Positions 8,262-17,127 of a DNA stretch of 47,882 bases are shown here, piece by piece (within the stretch, counting starts at the first letter, position 1; every line of letters begins with the position of its first letter). A model generated the notes under the pieces. The model was not told the DNA's origin, made no database searches, and saw only the letters and a list, made by a program, of their open reading frames with translations. Source of the DNA: Streptomyces atriruber (GTDB lineage Bacteria > Actinomycetota > Actinomycetes > Streptomycetales > Streptomycetaceae). A program made the translations under genes and the position numbers. The DNA lies in contig NZ_LIPN01000088.1 of the NCBI RefSeq assembly GCF_001418325.1, positions 1 to 47,882 on the forward strand, written 5' to 3'.

Positions 8262-10556
8262 TCAGTTCCTTCCGGCGAGCCCGGCCGTGGCGCCGTCCCG
8301 CTTGCGCTGCGTGCCCGTCGGCAGCTGTTGCCTGATGAGTTCGAGGCTGCGGGTGACGGCGCCGACCTCGTCGTGGTGGCGCGGGTAGAGGACGGTGCGG
8401 CGGTCGCCGTCGGCGAGCGCCTCCGCCTGGTCCGCGAGGTGCCGCAGCGGTCGTACGACGACGATGTGCAGCCAGCCCAGGCAGGCGGCGGCCGCGGTGA
8501 TGCCGAGCATCCCGGCCAGGACCGTGCGGTTCTGGTAGGTGTACTCGGGGATGGCGAGGCCGGAGACGGGCTGCCAGCTGACGACGGTCCAGCCGAGCGC
8601 ACGGGCCGCGCCGCCGCCGTCGAACGGGGCGGCCGCCGCGATCCTCAGGTCGCCGCTGTCGCGGTAGAGGATCCCCCTGGGCGTCACGCTCTGGTCCGGT
8701 CCCGTCTTCTCGGCGCTCTTCTCGGCGAGCTCTTCGAGACGGCCGCCGGGCAGGTCCTCGAACTCCAGGTAGCCGGTGTTGGCGCCGATCACCCGGTGCT
8801 TGCTGTCGACGACGCGGACCTCGCCGAGGCCGGGGCGCTTGAGCAGCGAGTTGAGGAACTCGATGCGGAACTCGCCCACCACGGCCGCGCCCTGCCGTCC
8901 CTGCATCTCGGCGGTGCCGATGATGACCGGTTCCTTGCTGCCCTCGTCGATGACGTGGATCAGCTGCGAGGAGGGGCCCTTGCCGGACGGGCTGCGGGGG
9001 TCGCCGCCCGCCCTGGCGAGGACCTTTCCGTCGGCGTCGAGGACGTACAGGGACTTGTAGCGGGTGTGCTGGTTGAGGGTGCTTTCGAGGACCTTCGTCA
9101 TGTCCGAGGCCTCGGTGCGGTCGCCGATGAGGGAGGCGACCGAGGTGAGGTCGGCGTGGCCTTCGTTGAGGGCACGGCGGACCCGGTCGGTGAGGGTGTT
9201 GGTGCGCTCGCGCTGGTCGCTGACCATCTGCTGCGGTACGTCGACGGAGTCGCCGGCGCGGTTGAGCAGCAGCAGGAGCGGCGCGGACCAGGCGAGCAGC
9301 AGGACCGCGCAGACGGCGATGAGCGTGCGCGAGCCGAGGCCGCCGCGGCGGGCACGGCGCTCCTGGGGCGCCGCGGGTTCGCCGGTGAGCTGGCGGCGCA
9401 GGCGTTCGAGGGCGGCGCCGATGCGGGCGGCCTCGCCGTGGCGCGGCACGGAGACCGGTCTGCCGAGGTCGCCGCGGGTCAGGCGGCGGCCCTCCAGGAA
9501 GAGCCGGATCAGCGGGCGCTGCACGGTCCGCACGAGCAGGTAGACGGTGAGCCCGCCGATGAGCAGCAGGGCGCCCGCCGCGAACAGGCCGAAGGCGGAG
9601 TCGCTCTTCGCCGTCGGGTCCTCGGTGACCGGGACCATCGCGACGACGCTGAGGCCGAGCCGGGTGGCCGCGGTGGACTCGCCCGGCTCGGATCCCGCGA
9701 GGTTCGCGTATCCGGCGACGGCGCGCTGGCCGAGGTAGCGCTCGCCGGTGAGGCTGCCGCTGACGCCGGCGAAGCCGCCCGAGCCCGGCTCCTTGGCCAT
9801 GATCGGGTGGGTGCGGGACTTCTTGGCTGCGGTGGCGGCGAACGACTTGAGCTGTCCGTCGGCCTGCTTGATCTCGGCGCGCTCGCGGTCGGAGTCGACC
9901 TGTTCGGGTCCGGGGATGCCGTCGGTGCTCAGGACGTCGCCGCCCTCGTCGACGACGGCGATGGCGCGGACCTTGCCGAGGCTGATGCCGGGGAAGCGCA
10001 GGCTGCTGGAGGCGACGAGGAGCTGCTGGGGCTGTCCCTTCCAGGTGAGCAGGGCGAAGGAGAGCAGCCGGGTCTCGCCGTTCTCCATGCGCACCATGCG
10101 CGGGGCGAGGCCGTCCTTCTCCGCGAGCCCGCCGCGGTCGATGGCGGTGAGCGGGAGGTTCTCCCCGCGGGCGGCGAGGAGCTTGCCCGAGGCGATCTCG
10201 ACGACGGCGGTGCCCATCCACTTCTGGTAGACGCTGCCGATCTTGTCGAGGACGGCGTCCGCGGGGACCGGGTCGCCCGCGCTGAAGAGTTCGGCGCTGC
10301 GGGTCAGGTCGGTGACGGATTCGTCGATGGAGGCGCGCAGGGCGATGGCGCCGTCCTCGGCGAAGTGCTGCTGGGACGTCTTGACCGCTTTGGGGACGGC
10401 TTCCTGACCGGCCCTTCCGAGGGTGAGGGCGGTGATGCCCGCGAGTGCGAGGAGCAGGACCGACAGGACGGCGATGGGGGGACGTATGCCGCCCAGCAGA
10501 GACATGTCGGTCCTTCGGCGGACCTTGGGCCGCCGCTTCTGACGCGAAGCGGCCAA
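8262..10556 (-). CDS. membrane protein with two tandem extracytoplasmic-sensor/HAMP modules
   Basis: A 764-residue protein built of two similar halves. Each has a membrane helix, a ~250-residue extracytoplasmic region resembling a double-Cache sensor, a second helix and a HAMP-like segment (about 318-395 and 690-764). The first half contains PLIRLFLEGRRLTRGDLGRP and the second PLRHLADQAEALADGDRRT, both HAMP-like. There is no kinase, cyclase, phosphatase or methyl-accepting domain. It opens the capBC operon and could sense envelope state or scaffold the synthase in place of CapA (inference). I use the TTG at 10556, with GAGGAG 6 bases upstream. An ATG at 10505, with GAAGGA 5 bases upstream, is a real alternative. 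Confidence 0.8.
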   Translation of the reverse strand: MAASRQKRRPKVRRRTDMSLLGGIRPPIAVLSVLLLALAGITALTLGRAGQEAVPKAVKTSQQHFAEDGAIALRASIDESVTDLTRSAELFSAGDPVPADAVLDKIGSVYQKWMGTAVVEIASGKLLAARGENLPLTAIDRGGLAEKDGLAPRMVRMENGETRLLSFALLTWKGQPQQLLVASSSLRFPGISLGKVRAIAVVDEGGDVLSTDGIPGPEQVDSDRERAEIKQADGQLKSFAATAAKKSRTHPIMAKEPGSGGFAGVSGSLTGERYLGQRAVAGYANLAGSEPGESTAATRLGLSVVAMVPVTEDPTAKSDSAFGLFAAGALLLIGGLTVYLLVRTVQRPLIRLFLEGRRLTRGDLGRPVSVPRHGEAARIGAALERLRRQLTGEPAAPQERRARRGGLGSRTLIAVCAVLLLAWSAPLLLLLNRAGDSVDVPQQMVSDQRERTNTLTDRVRRALNEGHADLTSVASLIGDRTEASDMTKVLESTLNQHTRYKSLYVLDADGKVLARAGGDPRSPSGKGPSSQLIHVIDEGSKEPVIIGTAEMQGRQGAAVVGEFRIEFLNSLLKRPGLGEVRVVDSKHRVIGANTGYLEFEDLPGGRLEELAEKSAEKTGPDQSVTPRGILYRDSGDLRIAAAAPFDGGGAARALGWTVVSWQPVSGLAIPEYTYQNRTVLAGMLGITAAAACLGWLHIVVVRPLRHLADQAEALADGDRRTVLYPRHHDEVGAVTRSLELIRQQLPTGTQRKRDGATAGLAGRN

Positions 10557-10694
10557 GGGGGGCTCCTCTCATGGAGTGACGCGGGGGGATAAAACTGGGG
10601 TGGAACGGAAGATCGAGCGGGGGGATCAGAGCGCACAGTGATGCACTCCGGAAAGGTCTGACACACGAGCCTCGGAGAGGGATGTGCGGAGTAA

Positions 10695-11696
10695 GTGAAA
10701 TGTGAGCCAGATCGCGTCTACGGGGCGTTTAATCCTCGGTGCCGCAGACGGGCACCGCGCCCCGGAAGGCGGCGACTCACGACGTTCGCCCTGGTCAGCG
10801 CCGCCGTCCTCGCCCTCGTCCAGTGCGGTGGGGGCTCCTCGGGGGACGATGCCGGTGACGGTCCCGGGTCCCGGGACCACGGGAACCTCACGGAGCTCGT
10901 CGGCGCGTACACCGCCGGTTTCCACGCGGACAGCGGGTACCGCCGCCCCTCGCGCGCCGACCGGCGCACCGTCGCCGAGGGCGTCGGACTGCTCCTCGAC
11001 GGCCGGCGCTCCCGGGCGGAGCGACGGCTGTCCGACGTGGACCTCACGGTGCGCACGGTCACCGACCGGGCCGCGGGGCGCCGGTACGCGGAGATCGCCG
11101 ACCGCTCCGAGGACGGCACGGCCCCGCGCGGCTGGGGCCGCGTCTACATCGACCTCGACGCCCCGGTCCGCTGGTCCGTACAGGTGCCGCACCCGGTGGC
11201 CGACCGGAACACCGAACGGCTCGGCGCGGAGCTGATGCGCCGCTCCCCCGGCGGCGTCCTCGTGCTCGCGGGGGCGCACCGCGACGCGGGGCGCGGGGAC
11301 GCGGCCGATGTCGCGCACCGCAAGGACACCGTGTTCCACGCGGTCTGCGACGAGCTCGTCCGCCGCGGTCTGCCCGGCCTGCAGCTGCACGGCATGACCG
11401 ACGACGCGGCCCCCGAACACGACGTCGTCGCCTCCACGGGCCGGGGCAGGGAGGCCGTCACCGAGGGCCGCGCGCTCGCCGACGCACTGCGGAAACGGGA
11501 CTACGACGTGTGCCGTGCCTGGGCGAGGCCCTGCCCGCTCGAAGGCCGCGACAACACCCAGGGGCGCTCCGCCGCGGCGCACGACGTGCCCTTCCTGCAC
11601 ATCGAGTTCGGACCCCGGCTCCGCGAGCGCCGCGGCGACGTCAAGTCGGTCGTGGGGGCACTGGCGACCGTCACGCGCACGTGGCAGCGGTCCTGA
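10695..11696 (+). CDS. exported putative metal-dependent hydrolase
   Basis: A 333-residue protein with an Arg-rich N terminus, a hydrophobic segment (about 29-43) ending at Cys44 (ALVQC, a poor lipobox), then a soluble domain. Conserved-looking blocks are VPHPVADRNTE (His166), LVLAGAHRDA (His195), VAHRKDTVFHAV (His208, His215), LQLHGM (His232) and PFLHIEFGPRLR (His302, Glu304). The spacing of His and Glu suggests a zinc-type amidohydrolase or peptidase fold, but I cannot name the family. It is transcribed away from the capBC operon across 138 bases, so it may act on the same polymer. The GTG start has only a weak ribosome binding site. Confidence 0.6.
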   Translation: MKCEPDRVYGAFNPRCRRRAPRPGRRRLTTFALVSAAVLALVQCGGGSSGDDAGDGPGSRDHGNLTELVGAYTAGFHADSGYRRPSRADRRTVAEGVGLLLDGRRSRAERRLSDVDLTVRTVTDRAAGRRYAEIADRSEDGTAPRGWGRVYIDLDAPVRWSVQVPHPVADRNTERLGAELMRRSPGGVLVLAGAHRDAGRGDAADVAHRKDTVFHAVCDELVRRGLPGLQLHGMTDDAAPEHDVVASTGRGREAVTEGRALADALRKRDYDVCRAWARPCPLEGRDNTQGRSAAAHDVPFLHIEFGPRLRERRGDVKSVVGALATVTRTWQRS

Positions 11697-11704
11697 GGCA
11701 CCCG

Positions 11705-11721
11705 CCGAGGCCGCCCCTCGG
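11705..11721. terminator. weak stem-loop between convergent genes
   Basis: A 6-bp stem CCGAGG/CCTCGG with a 5-base loop lies between the hydrolase stop at 11696 and the convergent glycosyltransferase stop at 11741. It has no T-tract, so its role is only suggested by position. Confidence 0.35.
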
Positions 11722-11740
11722 GGCACCGCGCGCGGGCCCC

Positions 11741-13252
11741 TCAGGGCACCGCCTGTGGCACCCGTGCGTACACCACCGCCCCTTCCGTCCGCGCCACCGG
11801 CTCGTACCCGACCGCGAGGATCCGCCGCAGTGACGGCACCCGTTCCGGTGCGAACGGCTTGCCCCGGGAGTCGTCGACGACGAGGGCGGGCGGGTGGCGG
11901 CGCAGCTCCTCGCGGAAGACCGGCCAGGCGCCGTCGACCGCGTACTTCTCCCCCACCTGGGGGCCGTTCCTGCCCCCGCTGTAGTTGGTGAGCAGCCCGG
12001 CCGTGAGGAAGCGGCTCGCGGGGGCGCGGTCGGCCAGCCAGTACGCCTCCGGGTGCATCCCCCAGAACAGCACCCGGTCGTCCGGGGCGGTGCGGGCCCT
12101 GACGGTCTCGGCGAGGCGCGCGGCGTGGGCCAGCTCGGGACGCGGCGCGAGCAGTCCCCACGCCAGGAACACTGCGCACGCGCACCCGGAGACGACGACC
12201 GCCCGCACCGTCCGCTCGCGCGGCAGGATCTGCAGGGCCGCCGCGCCCAGCAGGGCGAGCGGCGGCATGAGTTGCAGGTAGTAGTGGCCGAAGAAGTGGA
12301 ATCCGAGCAGCACCGCGGCCACCGAGGAGGCGAGCCAGAGCCACAGCTCCGCGGCCCCGGTGCGGGCGATGCGCAGGACGCGTGAGACCGGCCCGACGAT
12401 GCCCGCGCAGGCCGCGGCGAGGACGGCCGCGTTCATCAACCCCCGCCCGAGGACGTGCAGTTCGGAGCCGGTGAAGGAGGCGTACGCCCCCGATCCCGTC
12501 ACCGTCCAAAACACGAAACCGGCGGGCGTCGTCAGCAGGGCCGCGGCAAGGACGGGCCCGCCGAGACCGGCCGCCAGGCGCCCCGCGTCCCGCCGGGCCG
12601 CCCCGTCCCGCCACAGCAGCCAGGCGACCGGGAGCAGCACCGCTCCCCCGGTCTGCTTGGCGAGGAACGCGCAGGCCACCGCGGTGCCCGCCGCTCCCCA
12701 TCGGCGACGGTCGGCGCACCACATGGCGGCGGCCGTGCACGGCAGCATGAAGACCTCGAAGGCGGCGGCCTGGGCGTCCTCCGGATTGAGGCCGATGGAG
12801 ATCAGGAGGTACAGCACACCGGCCGTGCGGCCCGCCCCGTCCCCCCAGCGGCGCCGGGCCAGCGAGACGAGGAGCACCGCAGTCAGGAGCTGCGCGGCCA
12901 CCGCGAGCACCTTCAGCGGCAGGAGCGAGCCGTCGCCGAAGAGCGCGAAGGTGCCCGCGTACAGCCAGGGGACGAGCGGCGGCTTGCGGTCGACGACCGT
13001 GGTGTAGAGCTCGCCGCCGTGCGCCAGCATCTGCGCCTGGACGGCGAGATACCCCTCGTCGGGGTTCCACAGCGGCCACCGCAGGGAGGGCAGCCGGGTC
13101 ACGCAGGCCAGGGCGGCGAGCAGCGGGAGCAGCCGGACCCAGTAGGGGCCCCGGACGCCCCCGTCGCCGACGTGCTCCCCGCGCGGACCCGGCACCCGGA
13201 GGTTGCGTACGGAGCGTAGTGACGCTGAGGTCGGCGCGAGCATACGGTGCAC
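11741..13252 (-). CDS. GT-C family integral membrane glycosyltransferase
   Basis: A 503-residue protein with roughly ten hydrophobic helices. It carries the GT-C acidic motif in the first extracytoplasmic loop (RWPLWNPDEGYLAVQAQML), followed by the DRKPPLVPW block of ArnT/PMT-like transferases. These enzymes move a sugar from a polyprenyl-phosphate donor to an acceptor outside the membrane. Donor and acceptor cannot be read from sequence. The C-terminal ~130 residues form a soluble domain (DDRVLFWGMHPEAYWLADR). A GTG at 13252 or an ATG three codons later could be the start. Neither has a strong ribosome binding site. Confidence 0.78.
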   Translation of the reverse strand: MHRMLAPTSASLRSVRNLRVPGPRGEHVGDGGVRGPYWVRLLPLLAALACVTRLPSLRWPLWNPDEGYLAVQAQMLAHGGELYTTVVDRKPPLVPWLYAGTFALFGDGSLLPLKVLAVAAQLLTAVLLVSLARRRWGDGAGRTAGVLYLLISIGLNPEDAQAAAFEVFMLPCTAAAMWCADRRRWGAAGTAVACAFLAKQTGGAVLLPVAWLLWRDGAARRDAGRLAAGLGGPVLAAALLTTPAGFVFWTVTGSGAYASFTGSELHVLGRGLMNAAVLAAACAGIVGPVSRVLRIARTGAAELWLWLASSVAAVLLGFHFFGHYYLQLMPPLALLGAAALQILPRERTVRAVVVSGCACAVFLAWGLLAPRPELAHAARLAETVRARTAPDDRVLFWGMHPEAYWLADRAPASRFLTAGLLTNYSGGRNGPQVGEKYAVDGAWPVFREELRRHPPALVVDDSRGKPFAPERVPSLRRILAVGYEPVARTEGAVVYARVPQAVP

Positions 13253-13259
13253 GCTATCC

Positions 13260-13297
13260 GGCCCCGCAGTCCCTACCGGATCGGGACATACGGGGCC
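13260..13297 (-). terminator. terminator after the APC permease gene
   Basis: An interrupted stem-loop with outer arms GGCCCCG (13260-13266) and CGGGGCC (13291-13297) and an inner GTCCC/GGGAC stem, downstream of the minus-strand permease stop at 13328. Confidence 0.5.
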
Positions 13298-13327
13298 GGA
13301 GGAGAAGGCTCGCCGAAGAGCGGGTGA

Positions 13328-14821
13328 CTACCGTGCGTCGTCGGCGTGCGGGTCGCGCTGATGCAGACGGCTGTGCGAGCGTCCGTACACGAAGTAGATG
13401 ACGACGCCGAGCACCATCCAGACGCCGAACCGCACCCAGGTCTCCGCCGGCAGGTTCAGCATCAGCCAGAACGACGCGAGGACCGACAGGATCGGCACGA
13501 GCGGCACCAGCGGGGTGCGGAAGGCGCGCGGCAGGTCGGGGCGCTGCCTGCGGAGCAGGACGACGCCGAGGGCGACCACGACGAAGGCGAACAGCGTGCC
13601 GATGTTGACCAGTTCGGCGAGCTCGTCGATGGAGGTGAAGCCCGCGACGACCGCCACGATCACCCCGAGCAGGATCGTCGAGCGGTACGGGGTGCCGAAC
13701 TGCGGGTGGACCTTGGAGAACGTCTGCGGCAGCAGTCCGTCGCGGCTCATCGCGAAGAACACGCGGGTCTGGCCGAGCAGCAGGATCATGCAGACGGAGG
13801 TGAGTCCGACGGCCGCCCCGAAGCTGATCACGCCCGACCAGAACGGATGCCCGACGGCCTTGAAGGCGTCCGCGAGCGGCGCGTCCGTGGAGAGCTCGGT
13901 GTACTTCTGCATGCCGGTGACGACGACGGAGACCGCGACGTACAGGAGCGTGCAGATGAGCAGCGAGCCCAGGATGCCGCGGGGCACGTCGCGCTGCGGG
14001 TTGCGGGTCTCCTCGGCGGCGGTCGCGACGATGTCGAAGCCGATGAACGCGAAGAAAACGACGGCCGCCGCGGTGAAGATGCCCATCACGCCGAAGTTCG
14101 AGGGCGTGAACCCGAAGAGCAGCTGGACCAGCGGCGCGGTCATGCCGCCTCCGCCCTCGACGTGCTCGGTCGGCGGGATGAACGGGTCGTAGTTGGCGCC
14201 CGTGACGAGGAAGGCGCCGACGATGATGACCAGCAGCACCACGGTGACCTTGACGGCGACGATGACGTTGGTGACCCGCGAGGAGAGCTTCATCCCGGCG
14301 ACCAGGATGCCGGTGAGGACGAGCACGAGGACGCTGGCCAGCAGGTCGAAGCCGAACTGGCCCTCGTGCGTGCCGCTCAGCGCCTGCGGCAGGTGCATCC
14401 CCGCGGTGTCCAGGAGCGAGCGCAGATAGCCCGACCAGCCGACCGCGACCACCGCGCAGCCGAGTGCCAGCTCCAGGATCAGGTCCCAGCCGATGATCCA
14501 GGCCGGGAATTCGCCGAGTGAGGCGTACGAGAAGGTGTACGCGGATCCGGCGACCGGCACCGTCGAGGCGAACTCGGCGTAACAGAGCGCCGCGAGGGCG
14601 CAGACGAGCCCGGCGACGACGAAGGCGAGGGCGACCGAGGGCCCCGCCGTCTCCTTGGCGATCTTTCCGGTCAGCACGAAGATGCCGGTGCCGATGATGA
14701 CGCCGACGCCGAAGACCGTGAGGTCGAGGGCCGACAGCGACTTCTTGAGCGCGTGCTCCGGTTCCTCGGTGTCCTTGATGGACTGCTCGACGCTCTTCGT
14801 CCTGAAGAGGGTGCTGCTCAC
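13328..14821 (-). CDS. APC superfamily amino acid permease
   Basis: A 497-residue protein with about twelve membrane helices and the APC/CAT motif GVGVIIGTGIFVLTG in helix 1, GFDIVATAAEETRNPQRDVPRGI around helix 6 and GQTRVFFAMSRDGLLP before helix 9. It resembles cationic amino acid transporters of Streptomyces. The substrate cannot be fixed from sequence. The frame is open further upstream, but the GTG at 14821 has GGGAGG 7 bases before it and gives the usual N terminus (SSTLFRTKSVEQS). It stands alone between the dxs terminator and its own. Confidence 0.88.
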   Translation of the reverse strand: MSSTLFRTKSVEQSIKDTEEPEHALKKSLSALDLTVFGVGVIIGTGIFVLTGKIAKETAGPSVALAFVVAGLVCALAALCYAEFASTVPVAGSAYTFSYASLGEFPAWIIGWDLILELALGCAVVAVGWSGYLRSLLDTAGMHLPQALSGTHEGQFGFDLLASVLVLVLTGILVAGMKLSSRVTNVIVAVKVTVVLLVIIVGAFLVTGANYDPFIPPTEHVEGGGGMTAPLVQLLFGFTPSNFGVMGIFTAAAVVFFAFIGFDIVATAAEETRNPQRDVPRGILGSLLICTLLYVAVSVVVTGMQKYTELSTDAPLADAFKAVGHPFWSGVISFGAAVGLTSVCMILLLGQTRVFFAMSRDGLLPQTFSKVHPQFGTPYRSTILLGVIVAVVAGFTSIDELAELVNIGTLFAFVVVALGVVLLRRQRPDLPRAFRTPLVPLVPILSVLASFWLMLNLPAETWVRFGVWMVLGVVIYFVYGRSHSRLHQRDPHADDAR

Positions 14822-14907
14822 GGGCGTACCTCCCACGCTTGTCGTCCCCGACATGATCGAGAGGCCGGGTACCCCGTAAGCCCCGGGACGGGCCCATTCA
14901 CGCGAAT

Positions 14908-14949
14908 GGGCCGGTTCCACCACCCGTACAGGGTGTGCGGAACCGGCCC
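14908..14949 (-). terminator. terminator after dxs
   Basis: An 11-bp perfect stem (GGGCCGGTTCC at 14908-14918 with its complement at 14939-14949) encloses an inner CACCC/GGGTG hairpin. It lies 21 bases beyond the dxs stop on the minus strand. Confidence 0.75.
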
Positions 14950-14969
14950 GTCGGCGGTGCGCGTTGACG

Positions 14970-16901
14970 TCAGTCGCGGGCGGGCTCCACCGAGTCCACC
15001 GCGGCGGCGGTGGTCCGCTCGTACCGGCCGTCGAGCTTGGCGACCAGGCCCGTCACCTGCCGGGAGATGTCCGGGGCGGTCAGGCCGATCTCGGCCATGA
15101 TCTCCTTGCGGGAGGCGTGGTCGAGGAAGCGCGGCGGGATGCCGAAGTCGCGCAGCGGCACATCGACGCCCGCGTCGCGCAGGGCCTGCGCGATCGAGGA
15201 GCCGACACCGCCCGAGCGGGAGTTGTCCTCGACGGTGACGACGACGCGGTGCTGCTCGGCGAGCGGCGCCATGGCCTCGTCGACCGGCTTGACCCAGCGC
15301 GGGTCGATCACGGTCGTGGTGATGCCCTGCTTGTTCAGCAGGTCGGCGATCTCCAGGCACATCGGCGCGAGCGCGCCGACGGAGACGAGCAGGACGTCCG
15401 GCTTCTTCGTGCCCGCGTTCCGCAGCACGTCCATGCCGCCGACCTTGCCGACGGCCTTGACCGCAGGGCCGACCGCGCCCTTGGAGTAGCGCACGACGGT
15501 CGGGGCGTCGTCGACCTCGACGGCCTCGCGCAGCTGGAGGCGGACCTGGTCGGCGTCGCGCGGCGCGGCGATCCGCAGCGTCGGCACGCACTGCAGGATC
15601 GACATGTCCCACATGCCGTTGTGCGAGGCGCCGTCCGTGCCGGTGACTCCGGCCCGGTCCAGGACGAAGGTGACGCCGCACTTGTGCAGGGCCACGTCCA
15701 TCAGGAGCTGGTCGAAGGCGCGGTTGAGGAAGGTCGCGTACACCGCGAAGACGGGGTGCAGGCCGCCGGCGGCCAGGCCCGCGGCGGAGACGGCCGCGTG
15801 CTGCTCGGCGATGCCGACGTCGTAGACCCGGTCGGGGAACGCGTCGGCGAACTTCTTCAGGCCGACCGGCTGCAGCATGGCCGCGGTGATCGCGACGATG
15901 TCCTCGCGCTCCCGGCCGAGCTTGACCATCTCCTCGCCGAAGACGGAGGTCCAGTCCATGCCGGAGGCGGCGATGGGCAGGCCCGTGTCCGGGTGGATGG
16001 GGCCGATGCCGTGGAAGTGGTCGGCCTCGTCCTCCTCGGCGGGCTGGTAGCCGCGGCCCTTCTCGGTGAGGCAGTGCACGATGACCGGGCCGCCGAAGCG
16101 CTTGGCGCGCTGCAGGGCGGACTCCAGGGCCTCGATGTCGTGGCCGTCGATCGGGCCGACGTACTTCAGGCCGAGGTCCTCGAACATGCCCTGCGGGGCG
16201 ATGAAGTCCTTCAGGCCCTTCTTGGCGCCGTGCAGGGTCTCGTAGAGCGGCCTGCCCACGACGGGCGTGCGCTCCAGGAAGTCCTTCCCACGGGCCAGGA
16301 AGCGCTCGTAGCCGTCGGTGGTCCGCAGCGTCGCCAGATGGTTGGCCAGGCCACCGATCGTCGGGGCGTACGAACGCTCGTTGTCGTTGACGACGATGAC
16401 CAGCGGGCGGTCCTTGGCGGCCGCGATGTTGTTCAGCGCCTCCCAGGCCATGCCGCCGGTGAGCGCGCCGTCACCGATGACGGCGACCACGTGGTCGTCC
16501 TTGCCGCGGACCTCGTTGGCCTTGGCCAGGCCGTCGGCCCAGCCGAGGACGGTGGAGGCGTGGCTGTTCTCGATCACGTCGTGGTCGGACTCGGCGCGCG
16601 AGGGGTAGCCGGAGAGGCCGCCCTTGCTGCGGAGCCTGGTGAAGTCCTGGCGGCCGGTGAGCAGCTTGTGCACGTAGCTCTGGTGACCGGTGTCGAAGAG
16701 AACCTTGTCCTGCGGGGACTCGAAGACGCGGTGCAGGGCGATGGTGAGCTCGACCACGCCGAGGTTCGGCCCGAGGTGGCCGCCGGTCTTGGCGACAGCG
16801 TCGACGAGGAAGCTGCGGATCTCTCCGGCCAGCTGGTTCAGCTCCTCCGGGCTGAGACGGTCCAGATCGCGCGGTCCCGTGATGCGGGTCAGCAGCGGCA
16901 C
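14970..16901 (-). CDS. dxs: 1-deoxy-D-xylulose-5-phosphate synthase
   Basis: A 643-residue thiamine-diphosphate enzyme that condenses pyruvate and glyceraldehyde 3-phosphate, the first step of the MEP isoprenoid pathway. It has the cofactor motif [16 protein letters not shown] (GDG at 143-145), the N-terminal [15 protein letters not shown] block and, in the transketolase-like central domain, GIAEQHAA and [15 protein letters not shown]. Length and full domain order match the family. The GTG start has AAGGAGG 5 bases upstream. It is monocistronic. Streptomyces often has a second dxs copy elsewhere. Confidence 0.95.
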   Translation of the reverse strand: MPLLTRITGPRDLDRLSPEELNQLAGEIRSFLVDAVAKTGGHLGPNLGVVELTIALHRVFESPQDKVLFDTGHQSYVHKLLTGRQDFTRLRSKGGLSGYPSRAESDHDVIENSHASTVLGWADGLAKANEVRGKDDHVVAVIGDGALTGGMAWEALNNIAAAKDRPLVIVVNDNERSYAPTIGGLANHLATLRTTDGYERFLARGKDFLERTPVVGRPLYETLHGAKKGLKDFIAPQGMFEDLGLKYVGPIDGHDIEALESALQRAKRFGGPVIVHCLTEKGRGYQPAEEDEADHFHGIGPIHPDTGLPIAASGMDWTSVFGEEMVKLGREREDIVAITAAMLQPVGLKKFADAFPDRVYDVGIAEQHAAVSAAGLAAGGLHPVFAVYATFLNRAFDQLLMDVALHKCGVTFVLDRAGVTGTDGASHNGMWDMSILQCVPTLRIAAPRDADQVRLQLREAVEVDDAPTVVRYSKGAVGPAVKAVGKVGGMDVLRNAGTKKPDVLLVSVGALAPMCLEIADLLNKQGITTTVIDPRWVKPVDEAMAPLAEQHRVVVTVEDNSRSGGVGSSIAQALRDAGVDVPLRDFGIPPRFLDHASRKEIMAEIGLTAPDISRQVTGLVAKLDGRYERTTAAAVDSVEPARD

Positions 16902-17020
16902 CCGTGCCTCCTTGCAGTAGAGCTGAGATGTGCTGTTCGAGCGTTGCCGGGTCTGTCGAGTCTAATGTTCCACGGCTGAGGCACGCGTCCGGGAGGCGTT
17001 TTCTCCGGCCAAACGAAGAT

Positions 17021-17047
17021 CCCCGCGCCCCTGAAAGGGGCGCGGGG
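17021..17047 (-). terminator. terminator after xylH
   Basis: A perfect 12-bp stem (17021-17032 with 17036-17047) with a GAA loop. On the minus strand it follows the xylH stop by 80 bases and is succeeded by a T-rich stretch. Confidence 0.8.
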
Positions 17048-17127
17048 CTGTGACATGTGCGGCTCCACCGCGCGGACGCGACCAGCCACGACGGACCGGC
17101 AGCCGGTGAACGCGGCTCAGGGGGACG

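Noticed and set aside
6765..10592. Open frame of 1275 codons on the plus strand
   Set aside because: It runs antisense to capB and the tandem HAMP gene, with low-complexity Gly/Asp/Val/Ala composition and no motif.
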